DNA from: Siphonodentalium dalli
Taxonomy: Eukaryota > Mollusca > Scaphopoda > Gadilida > Siphonodentaliidae
Assembly (NCBI GenBank): GCA_032622095.1
Contig: CP136066.1
Coordinates: 156,327,152-156,391,151 of the forward strand
Direction: 5' to 3'
Length of the DNA: 64,000 nucleotides
Shown piece by piece: positions 1 through 9,655 of the stretch; positions within the stretch are counted from its first letter, which is position 1; each line of letters opens with the position of its first letter. The translations under genes were made by a program, and so were the position numbers. A model generated the notes under the pieces. That model did no database searches. It was not told the origin of the DNA and saw only the letters and a program-made list of their open reading frames with translations.

Positions 1-473
1 TAGCCTGTGTTAAATGTGCCATTACTGGTTTGAAGATTTAATTATTTTACAAAACTAGAAAAGTTCATAAAAAAGTGAAAAATATGGATACGTAAACATG
101 ATTTTCGTATTCAATGGAGTTTGGTGGAGTTTCAAATATTTCTCAGCTCTAACATAGCTCTATCAGGTGGAAGAAGCTTATTTACTGATAACCGCTCTGT
201 CGTGTTATCTTTTTGTGTTGAAACTTGTCAAGTTGAGTAAAAAAAATGGGTAAAATTAATCGTTTTGTGTGTGCAAACAAAGGTGCATAACTCTTGACAA
301 ATTGTACGAAGAAGCTAGTACAGAATGATTACACCTAACATTTCTGTCAGAAAGAAAACATGCTTGATGGGACCTATGCCAAAGATAATGGCTCAAAATA
401 TATTTGAAGTACAGTACCCCTTCCCATGTTGGCCAAAATTGCTGGAAATTGTGTACATGTATTGCTACCTAAG

Positions 474-646
474 TTAAGAAATATCAGCTGTTGTTTTCAA
501 TCTTCCGACCGGAAGAGAGAAACGCTCTTTATTTTTACCAAAACAGGAGAAAATTTGAAATGAACGCTCTTTTTTATTGTCCATTGTTGAATCGAAAAGT
601 GGTCCTATTCCCCGAGGACGGGAATGAAACACAAACGGACCTTTAA
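474..646 (+). mobile_element. Probable degenerate relative of the TTAA transposon, present in each spacer
   Basis: The segment runs from a TTAA at 474-477 to a TTAA at 643-646. It contains AACGCTCTTTAT at 521 and a second AACGCTCTTT at 563, 42 bp apart. The intact element in unit 15 has the same motif pair, also 42 bp apart and in the same orientation (60278 and 60320), with further similarity around CAGGA between them. The right ends also agree (ACGGACCTTTAA here, CCGTACCTTTAA there). The left boundary is less certain. Because it is present in every unit, it would predate amplification of the array. Confidence 0.4.
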
Positions 647-824
647 CAAAACAAACTTCGCGCAGAACGTTAGTTGGAAATCAAATTATCAGAGTGTTAT
701 ATTTCCTATTGATATTGTGTCCGTGCATAACGTTCAATTCTAACTATTGGAAATGTTTAGTATGTTTACCATATTTTATCGGTCACACTCCCATCAATTA
801 AATCGCTTAATTTCACATTTCTCA

Positions 825-845
825 CCCCCCCCCCCCCCCCCCCCC
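825..845 (+). repeat. Poly-C tract of variable length in each spacer
   Basis: An uninterrupted run of 21 C. The same tract is 17 C in unit 2 (4944-4960), 22 in unit 3, 13 in unit 7 and 12 in units 11 and 16. Units 10 and 12-15 have AA before the run and lack TA after it. Length variation fits replication slippage, but sequencing error in long homopolymers could contribute. Confidence 0.9.
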
Positions 846-1259
846 AATACACCCCGGAAAGTGTACAGATGTGGATAACACATTGTGATAAAAGATGAAC
901 ATTTATAAAAAAATAAATTATTTTGGACTTTTATACAAGGTAATTTCGTTAATTAAATCACACTGGAACTTAATTGAACTAAATGCGTAGCAAACAAACA
1001 AGTGTCCTGCTACAACTGGTTGAGGGTACATTTCTACATGTATGTTGAGACATGTCCCCCGTTATATGTACATTATACCTGACAGTATCCGCTAAACAAG
1101 CTGTGCTATGCAAAACAAACAAACAATTCGGATGAATTGACATTCGCAAGACATGTCACAGAATTACACAATCATAACATCTCACATGGAATTCACGGTG
1201 AGTCCTCACCAATGTATACCCTACTATGACTTGCATACTGACAGAACTGTTTTTGCATG

Positions 1260-1266
1260 TCAAGTG
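1260..1266 (+). promoter_or_regulatory. TCAAGTG motif just upstream of the TATA box (possible homeodomain site)
   Basis: TCAAGTG ends 27 bp before the TATA box and matches T(C/T)AAGTG, the site preferred by NK2 homeodomains, whose Tyr54 contacts it. The protein encoded here also has Q50, N51 and Y54. A second CAAGTG is at 999-1004, a TTAATTAA palindrome near 951-958, and an octamer-like ATGCAAAA at 1108-1115. All recur in every unit. Autoregulation is only a hypothesis; short motifs occur by chance. Confidence 0.3.
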
Positions 1267-1293
1267 TCAACAACAATAGTTGGGATGGGTAGG

Positions 1294-1329
1294 TATATAA
1301 ACTTGGTTTGTATCTTCTGTAGCCATATT
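1294..1329 (+). promoter_or_regulatory. TATA box and initiator of the homeobox gene (repeated in every unit)
   Basis: TATATAAA lies at 1294-1301. CCATATT at 1323-1329 fits the initiator consensus YYANWYY, with its A at 1325, which is 31 bp after the first T of the TATA box, the usual spacing. This predicts a 34-nt leader before the ATG at 1359. The same box occurs 65 bp before the ATG in all other copies: 5409, 9591, 13764, 17893, 22018, 26185, 30353, 34522, 38708, 42881, 47066, 51252, 55437 and 59625. The transcription start is inferred from sequence only. Confidence 0.72.
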
Positions 1330-1358
1330 CTCTTTCATATCTTGTGTCGTCTCATATA

Positions 1359-3662
1359 ATGTCTCATTTTGGTAAAATGGAATCGAAGAAAGTGTTAATC
1401 TTCTCTCCATACAGCGACGATGGAGGTCAAAACAGAAGAATATTGGTAAGTCTCTATGTCAACCCACTTTCAGTTTGGTATATACATGGAATAGTGCATT
1501 TCAAATAGCAATGAACGTTCGTGATGTGACAATTGTAGGTTAAAATATCAGCCAGGTTTATCTTCAGGAAGCAAATTTAAGAAAATTGATTCAATGGAAT
1601 GTGCACAATGCCTGCAAGTCTCAGTATCACCCTAACTTAAAATGCATTAATTCCCAAATTTCAAACAGAAAATCAAAGAGCACTAACTATTGTGTCGAGA
1701 TATTGTTCAATTACTCCATAAAACACACAGTTCACAACCAATATTTCTTCTCATTTCAGGAACTCCCAGCGGCACCACTTGCATTTACCAGCGTACGCCC
1801 ACACAGAAGCCCTGAATTCAACATACTAGACAAGTTGAATGCCAGTTGTAAGTACCTTACGAACACTTTTATATTACCTGAGTTACATAATTATATTAGT
1901 GCTCAATTGGTAAAGCATAACTTGTATATAATATCGGATATATATCTTCTGAGATTTTTCATTCACGTTCATGTGCTGTCCGAAATTCAAAGCAATTGAA
2001 AGGTACTCAATCTGATTAGACGGTCCCCATATCAACAAGTTACAACATTTCTTCAAAATACGCTTTTGTTATCAGAATTGATTAATTACAACAAAGTAAT
2101 GCTAATCGCTGTCAACTATGGTATAAAATTTCCCAAAACGTGTTATTTATCAACATGTTGTTCAACGAAATATGGCCGTATTATCACTCGCGTATCACGA
2201 AATTTTGCCGTATATTACCACTTGATTTTAGAGTTACGCATCATCATCCGCAATTTTGTCCGAGACCATCGGTTTGACGATTCTTTTCTGGGCCACAAAT
2301 CATTACACATTTCGAGAAATAAAAAATTTCAAAAATCGTTATCTGATCACTCCGAGCTTTGGTGGGTGGGTTCCTCGACTCGAATCAAATATTTTTCACC
2401 CCGAAGCCAGAAAATAGTCATTTGGGAGCGCTAATTCGGATTATGCATCTTTAACGGAATTAGTTCATCAGGCTTAGTAAGAGAAGCAAGTCATTACCGA
2501 TCAGTCATACACATTTAGATATTTAATCGTCAAAATGATATGGTGGTGATAGGAAGGGCCATACGAACTTAATATAAGAATGCTGTATATATATATATAT
2601 GTATCTCTCTCGAAACTTATTATAGATTCATGGTTATATAATATAACTTTTGAGTCTGAGACACTGGTAGATATATAGGCAACTGTGATAATAAATCTTA
2701 TCACATACTTAACTAAATAGCGTTTTGTTTTTAAAATTTCAGCTACATGCACCGATATTGCAAGCGATTTCACAGATCGCCCAGGAGATCAGGTTGACCT
2801 CGTCTTCCAGCCAACAACAACTTCGACGCCAGCGCGTGATACCAACGCGAACAGGGGCGATAGGCCGTGTATCGTAGAAAACATCGACGCCTCGCCGAAT
2901 TCAACGCCATCCGATGATTTCAGCAAATCTAGAGACACGAGCGCCGATTCGGACAACAAGAAACATGCGCGTTTCAGCTTCAGTTACGACCAAGTTGAGA
3001 TTCTGAACGAGTACTACTGCAGCAGTAACAAATACCCAGACGCCGATATACTAGATGAGCTGTCTTCGAAACTGAAAGCTCCAACAAGAAATATTAAAGT
3101 ACGTTACAACCCCTGTCGTCACTGTTTATGTATTCCTATATATGTGTGTTACCATATATATGTTCTTAATACCATTGTAATGTGGTGAAAGAAAGAAATG
3201 ATACTGATACTAATCTCCGGTTGTCTATTTAACATTGCATGACATCACCACCCTGTGGAATTGCTTATAGAAATGCTGAATTTGGTCGAAGACCTATTTC
3301 CACCAAAGTTTCCGGTAATGTATTTAAACCTAAGAGATATCAATGTGCATCACACATTCACATATATTGTTCATCCGCTCAGTGGGTAATCATGTTTATT
3401 TTACCAATTTCAGATCTGGTTCCAGAACAAACGATACAGATCGAAACCAAAGAAACCGAAATCACCGACAGAGACAAGCCTCGCTCGAGAGTACCTCAGT
3501 ACCCATATAAGGGCAGACATGCTGAATCAGCTACATGGCAGCTTTCTCCACCCGCTCCCAGCTATGTCAGCCAGCCCTTTCCCGTTCCTTCCACACGTCG
3601 ACCCTCGTGTTTTGTGGCCGACGATTGGAGCATATTCACAGAGTTCGCTTGTATTCGCCTGA
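1359..3662 (+). CDS. Divergent homeodomain protein, copy 1 (four exons, 259 aa)
   Basis: Probable nuclear DNA-binding transcription factor. Exons are 1359-1445, 1760-1847, 2743-3098 and 3414-3662, with GT-AG introns in phases 0, 1 and 0; donors are GTAAGT, GTAAGT and GTACGT. The exons join into one open frame ending in TGA. Residues 49-55 (FNILDKL) form an eh1-like motif. Residues about 60-130 are rich in Ser, Thr and Asp. The homeodomain starts at residue 131: R5, F8, L16, Y20, Y25-P26-D27, L34, L38, then I47-W48-F49-Q50-N51-K52-R53-Y54. A basic stretch and a Pro/hydrophobic C-terminus follow. An additional Cys after Y20 makes this homeodomain 61 residues. The third intron splits it between residues 46 and 47, as in PRD-class genes. 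The start is the first ATG after the TATA box (1294) and initiator (1325); AATAAA is at 3746. Residue 38 is Phe here and Cys in most copies. Intron 1 lacks 78 bp present in the other copies. The exact homeobox family is not recognised. Confidence 0.88.
2586..2600 (+). repeat. Short TA microsatellite in intron 2
   Basis: A run of alternating T and A about 15-17 nt long lies in intron 2 of every copy. It shows slight length variation and has no coding potential. Confidence 0.75.
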
Positions 3663-3745
3663 TTTAATGTCATGTTATCGCTGATTTATATTGCTTAATG
3701 TTGTTAGATTGTTATTGCAGTGTTCATGAATTTTGTTAATTGTTG

Positions 3746-3751
3746 AATAAA
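3746..3751 (+). terminator. Polyadenylation signal AATAAA of copy 1
   Basis: A canonical AATAAA lies 84 nt after the A of the stop codon in copies 1-3 and 81 nt after it in copies 6-15, which lack a GTT in the 3' UTR. Equivalent positions start at 7923, 12105, 16233, 20359, 24526, 28693, 32861, 37046, 41224, 45405, 49590, 53776, 57961 and 62639. The cleavage site itself cannot be seen. Confidence 0.75.
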
Positions 3752-5408
3752 ATTATAAACTGAAAACTCACTTTCCGACAAATGCCCGAAGATAGCCACA
3801 TAGGTTCGAAAATAGCAAATGTCGGCAGTTTTATTTCCCTCGAACTCCAAATTCCTCAATATTGGATATTTCATAAGCATCCCACCTGGAGCTTCCCGAG
3901 TGATATCTCAGCTGTCGGGCAACTCCGGCATTGCAACCTCTATACGTGGTTGGTTATCTAATACCGTGGTGTCGGTCGATAAATACACGAAATACTGATG
4001 AATATACAGATTAAATAATAGTCTGAAAGAAGATCCTAAGGTGGCAGTACACGATTTATCGTGTTGTAGGGGGTCTGAAAAATAGAAAAATAAGTAGCTG
4101 TGGGGCATAATAGCCAGTGTAGCCTGTGTTAAATGTGCCATTACTGGTTTGAAGATTTAATTATTTTACAAAACTAGAAAAGTTCATAAAAAAGTGAAAA
4201 ATATGGATACGTAAACATGATTTTCGTATTCAATGGAGTTTGGTGGAGTTTCAAATATTTCTCAGCTCTAACATAGCTCTATCAGGTGGAAGAAGCTTAT
4301 TTACTGATAACCGCTCTGTCGTGTTATCTTTTTGTGTTGAAACTTGTCAAGTTGAGTAAAAAAAATGGGTAAAATTAATCGTTTTGTGTGTGCAAACAAA
4401 GGTGCATAACTCTTGACAAATTGTATGAAGAAGCTAGTACAGAATGATTACACCTAACATTTCTGTCAGAAAGAAAACATGCTTGATGGGACCTATGCCA
4501 AAGATAATGGCTCAAAATATATTTGAAGTACAGTACCCCTTCCCATGTTGGCCAAAATTGCTGGAAATTGTGTACATGTATTGCTACCTAAGTTAAGAAA
4601 TATCAGCTGTTGTTTTCAATCTTCCGACCGGAAGAGAGAAACGCTCTTTATTTTTACCAAAACAGGAGAAAATTTGAAATGAACGCTCTTTTTTATTGTC
4701 CATTGTTGAATCGAAAAGTGGTCCTATTCCCCGAGGACGGGAATGAAACACAAACGGACCTTTAACAAAACAAACTTCGCGCAGAACGTTAGTTGGAAAT
4801 CAAATTATCAGAGTGTTATATTTCCTATTGATATTGTGTCCGTGCATAACGTTCAATTCTAACTATTGGAAATGTTTAGTATGTTTACCATATTTTATCG
4901 GTCACACTCCCATCAATTAAATCGCTTAATTTCACATTTCTCACCCCCCCCCCCCCCCCCAATACACCCCGGAAAGTGTACAGATGTGGATAACACATTG
5001 TGATAAAAGATGAACATTTATAAAAAAATAAAATATTTTGGACTTTTATACAAGGTAATTTCGTTAATTAAATCACACTGGAACTTAATTGAACTAAATG
5101 CGTAGCAAACAAACAAGTGTCCTGCTACAACTGGTTGAGGGTACATTTCTACATGTATGTTGAGACATGTCCCCCGTTATATGTACATTATACCTGACAG
5201 TATCCGCTAAACAAGCTGTGCTATGCAAAACAAACAAACAATTCGGATGAATTGACATTCGCAAGACATGTCACAGAATTACACAATCATAACATCTCAC
5301 ATGGAATTCACGGTGAGTCCTCACCAATGTATACCCTACTATGACTTGCATACTGACAGAACTGTTTTTGCATGTCAAGTGTCAACAACAATAGTTGGGA
5401 TGGGTAGG
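3752..5408. other. Intergenic spacer between gene copies (type example)
   Basis: About 1.66 kb between the AATAAA of one copy and the TATA box of the next. In order it holds non-coding DNA with short inverted repeats just after the gene (CCGACA/TGTCGG and TGCCCGA/TCGGGCA), the arbitrary unit boundary, the TTAA-element relic, the poly-C tract (4944-4960) and the promoter-proximal motifs. A 77-codon frame on the - strand (3908-4141) has no family features and no visible promoter. Equivalent spacers precede the TATA box of every later copy. No tRNA, rRNA or snRNA gene was recognised. Confidence 0.8.
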
Positions 5409-5473
5409 TATATAAACTTGGTTTGTATCTTCTGTAGCCATATTCTCTTTCATATCTTGTGTCGTCTCATATA

Positions 5474-7839
5474 ATGTCTCATTTTGGTAAAATGGAATCG
5501 AAGAAAGTGTTAATCTTCTCTCCATACAGCGACGATGGAGGTCAAAACAGAAGAATATTGGTAAGTCTCTATGTCAACCCACTTTCAGTTTGGTATATAC
5601 ATGGAATAGTGCATTTCAAATAGCAATGAACGTTCGTGATGTGACAATTGTAGGTTAAAATATACAAATTAGTTCATTTCAATTATATATTTTGAAGATA
5701 GCATGACAACGGTGAGATCTTTGACCGAATAGTTTATTTATCAGCCAGGTTTATCTTCAGGAAGCAAATTTAAGAAAATTGATTCAATGGAATGTGCACA
5801 ATGCCTGCAAGTCTCAGTATCACCCTAACTTAAAATGCATTAATTCCCAAATTTCAAACAGAAAATCAAAGAGCACTAACTATTGTGTCGAGATATTGTT
5901 CAATTACTCCATAAAACACACAGTTCACAACCAATATTTCTTCTCATTTCAGGAACTCCCAGCGGCACCACTTGCATGTACCAGCGTACGCCCACACAGA
6001 AGCCCTGAATTCAACATACTAGACAAGTTGAATGCCAGTTGTAAGTACCTTACGAACACTTTTATATTACCTGAGTTACATAATTATATTAGTGCTCAAT
6101 TGGTAAAGCATAACTTGTATATAATATCGGATATATATCTTCTGAGATTTTTCATTCACGTTCATGTGCTGTCCGAAATTCAAAGCAATTGAAAGGTACT
6201 CAATCTGATTAGACGGTCCCCATATCAACAAGTTACAACATTTCTTCAAAATACGCTTTTGTTATCAGAATTGATTAATTACAACAAAGTAATGCTAATC
6301 GCTGTCAACTATGGTATAAAATTTCCCAAAACGTGTTATTTATCAACATGTTGTTCAACGTTGTTCGCGTATCACGAAATTTTGCCGTATATTACCACTT
6401 GATTTTAGAGTTACGCATCTTCATCCGCAATTTTGTCCGAGACCATCGGTTTGACGATTCTTTTCTGGGCCACAAATCATTACACATTTCGAGAAATAAA
6501 AAATTTCAAAAATCGTTATCTGATCACTCCGAGCTTTGGTGGGTGGGTTCCTCGACTCGAATCAAATATTTTTCACCCCGAAGCCAGAAAATAGTCATTT
6601 GGGAGCGCTAATTCGGATTATGCATCTTTAACGGAATTAGTTCATCAGGCTTAGTAAGAGAAGCAAGTCATTACCGATCAGTCATACACATTTAGATATT
6701 TAATCGTCAAAATGATATGGTGGTGATAGGAAGGGCCATACGAACTTAATATAAGAATGCTGTATATATATATATATGTATCTCTCTCGAAACTTATTAT
6801 AGATTCATGGTTATATAATATAACTTTTGAGTCTGAGACACTGGTAGATATATAGGCAACTGTGATAATAAATCTTATCACATACTTAACTAAATGGCGT
6901 TTTGTTTTTAAAATTTCAGCTACATGCACCGATATTGCAAGCGATTTCACAGATCGCCCAGGAGATCAGGTTGACCTCGTCTTCCAGCCAACAACAACTT
7001 CGACGCCAGCGCGTGATACCAACGCGAACAGGGGCGATAGGCCGTGTATCGTAGAAAACATCGACGCCTCGCCGAATTCAACGCCATCCGATGATTTCAG
7101 CAAATCTAGAGACACGAGCGCCGATTCGGACAACAAGAAACATGCGCGTTTCAGCTTCAGTTACGACCAAGTTGAGATTCTGAACGAGTACTACTGCAGC
7201 AGTAACAAATACCCAGACGCCGATATACTAGATGAGCTGTCTTCGAAACTGAAAGCTCCAACAAGAAATATTAAAGTACGTTACAACCCCTGTCGTCACT
7301 GTTTATGTATTCCTATATATGTGTGTTACCATATATATGTTCTTAATACCATTGTAATGTGGTGAAAGAAAGAAATGATACTGATACTAATCTCCGGTTG
7401 TCTATTTAACATTGCATGACATCACCACCCTGTGGAATTGCTTATAGAAATGCTGAATTTGGTCGAAGACCTATTTCCACCAAAGTTTCCGGTAATGTAT
7501 TTAAACCTAAGAGATATCAATGTGCATCACACATTCACATATATTGTTCATCCGCTCAGTGGGTAATCATGTTTATTTTACCAATTTCAGATCTGGTTCC
7601 AGAACAAACGATACAGATCGAAACCAAAGAAACCGAAATCACCGACAGAGACAAGCCTCGCTCGAGAGTACCTCAGTACCCATATAAGGGCAGACATGCT
7701 GAATCAGCTACATGGCAGCTTTCTCCACCCGCTCCCAGCTATGTCAGCCAGCCCTTTCCCGTTCCTTCCACACGTCGACCCTCGTGTTTTGTGGCCGACG
7801 ATTGGAGCATATTCACAGAGTTCGCTTGTATTCGCCTGA
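5474..7839 (+). CDS. Divergent homeodomain protein, copy 2 (259 aa)
   Basis: Exons 5474-5560, 5953-6040, 6920-7275 and 7591-7839. TATA box at 5409, AATAAA at 7923. The 61-residue homeodomain with the extra Cys is present and residue 38 is Cys. Intron 1 has the 78 bp missing from copy 1. Intron 2 carries the short form shared by copies 2-8: about 16 bp shorter, with GTTGTT at 6360-6365 in place of a longer segment. All splice sites and the frame are intact, so it looks functional. Confidence 0.88.
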
Positions 7840-9655
7840 TTTAATGTCATGTTATCGCTGATTTATATTGCTTAATGTTGTTAGATTGTTATTGCAGTGT
7901 TCATGAATTTTGTTAATTGTTGAATAAAATTATAAACTGAAAACTCACTTTCCGACAAATGCCCGAAGATAGCCACATAGGTTCGAAAATAGCAAATGTC
8001 GGCAGTTTTATTTCCCTCGAACTCCAAATTCCTCAATATTGGATATTTCATAAGCATCCCACCTGGAGCTTCCCGAGTGATATCTCAGCTGTCGGGCAAC
8101 TCCGGCATTGCAACCTCTATACGTGGTTGGTTATCTAATACCGTGGTGTCGGTCGATAAATACACGAAATACTGATGAATATACAGATTAAATAATAGTC
8201 TGAAAGAAGATCCTAAGGTGGCAGTACACGATTTATCGTGTTGTAGGGGGTCTGAAAAATAGAAAAATAAGTAGCTGTGGGGCATAATAGCCAGTGTAGC
8301 CTGTGTTAAATGTGCCATTACTGGTTTGAAGATTTAATTATTTTACAAAACTAGAAAAGTTCATAAAAAAGTGAAAAATATGGATACGTAAACATGATTT
8401 TCGTATTCAATGGAGTTTGGTGGAGTTTCAAATATTTCTCAGCTCTAACATAGCTCTATCAGGTGGAAGAAGCTTATTTACTGATAACCGCTCTGTCGTG
8501 TTATCTTTTTGTGTTGAAACTTGTCAAGTTGAGTAAAAAAAATGGGTAAAATTAATCGTTTTGTGTGTGCAAACAAAGGTGCATAACTCTTGACAAATTG
8601 TACGAAGAAGCTAGTACAGAATGATTACACCTAACATTTCTGTCAGAAAGAAAACATGCTTGATGGGACCTATGCCAAAGATAATGGCTCAAAATATATT
8701 TGAAGTACAGTACCCCTTCCCATGTTGGCCAAAATTGCTGGAAATTGTGTACATGTATTGCTACCTAAGTTAAGAAATATCAGCTGTTGTTTTCAATCTT
8801 CCGACCGGAAGAGAGAAACGCTCTTTATTTTTACCAAAACAGGAGAAAATTTGAAATGAACGCTCTTTTTTATTGTCCATTGTTGAATCGAAAAGTGGTC
8901 CTATTCCCCGAGGACGGGAATGAAACACAAACGGACCTTTAACAAAACAAACTTCTCGCAGAACGTTAGTTGGAAATCAAATTATCAGAGTGTTATATTT
9001 CCTATTGATATTGTGTCCGTGCATAACGTTCAATTCTAACTATTGGAAATGTTTAGTATGTTTACCATATTTTATCGGTCACACTCCCATCAATTAAATC
9101 GCTTAATTTCACATTTCTCACCCCCCCCCCCCCCCCCCCCCCAATACACCCCGGAAAGTGTACAGATGTGGATAACACATTGTGATAAAAGATGAACATT
9201 TATAAAAAAATAAAATATTTTGGACTTTTATACAAGGTAATTTCGTTAATTAAATCACACTGGAACTTAATTGAACTAAATGCGTAGCAAACAAACAAGT
9301 GTCCTGCTACAACTGGTTGAGGGTACATTTCTACATGTATGTTGAGACATGTCCCCCGTTATATGTACATTATACCTGACAGTATCCGCTAAACAAGCTG
9401 TGCTATGCAAAACAAACAAACAATTCGGATGAATTGACATTCGCAAGACATGTCACAGAATTACACAATCATAACATCTCACATGGAATTCACGGTGAGT
9501 CCTCACCAATGTATACCCTACTATGACTTGCATACTGACAGAACTGTTTTTGCATGTCAAGTGTCAACAACAATAGTTGGGATGGGTAGGTATATAAACT
9601 TGGTTTGTATCTTCTGTAGCCATATTCTCTTTCATATCTTGTGTCGTCTCATATA

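Larger units (their letters stand above)
1..1293. other. Spacer at the left edge of the window (no gene)
   Basis: This is the 5' flank of copy 1. It holds the probable TTAA-flanked transposon relic (474-646), a poly-C tract of 21 bases at 825-845, and the short homeodomain-type and octamer-like motifs before the promoter. Small open frames here, including a 68-codon one ending at 1359 that runs through the TATA box, have no support as genes. No RNA gene was recognised. Confidence 0.8.

Noticed and set aside
1153-1359. 68-codon frame just before the gene
   Set aside because: It spans the TATA box and initiator and overlaps the true ATG, so it lies upstream of the predicted transcript start. 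The GTGAGT after its 15th codon would not join in frame to exon 2 of the accepted model.
1586-2434. Open frames of 137 and 122 codons over introns 1-2 and exon 2
   Set aside because: Only the 29-codon exon 2 inside the first is supported by splice sites and frame; the remainder is intron.
2501-2773. 90-codon - strand frame
   Set aside because: Lies antisense to intron 2 and the start of exon 3, crosses the TA microsatellite, and has no recognisable family.
3239-3667. 142-codon + strand open frame over intron 3 and exon 4
   Set aside because: It is out of frame with the homeodomain: the WFQNKR helix is in another frame that splices cleanly to exon 3. The silent change in copy 13 also favours the spliced frame.
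3908-4141. 77-codon - strand frame in every spacer
   Set aside because: It is conserved only because whole units are nearly identical. There is no promoter, no domain and low-complexity composition.
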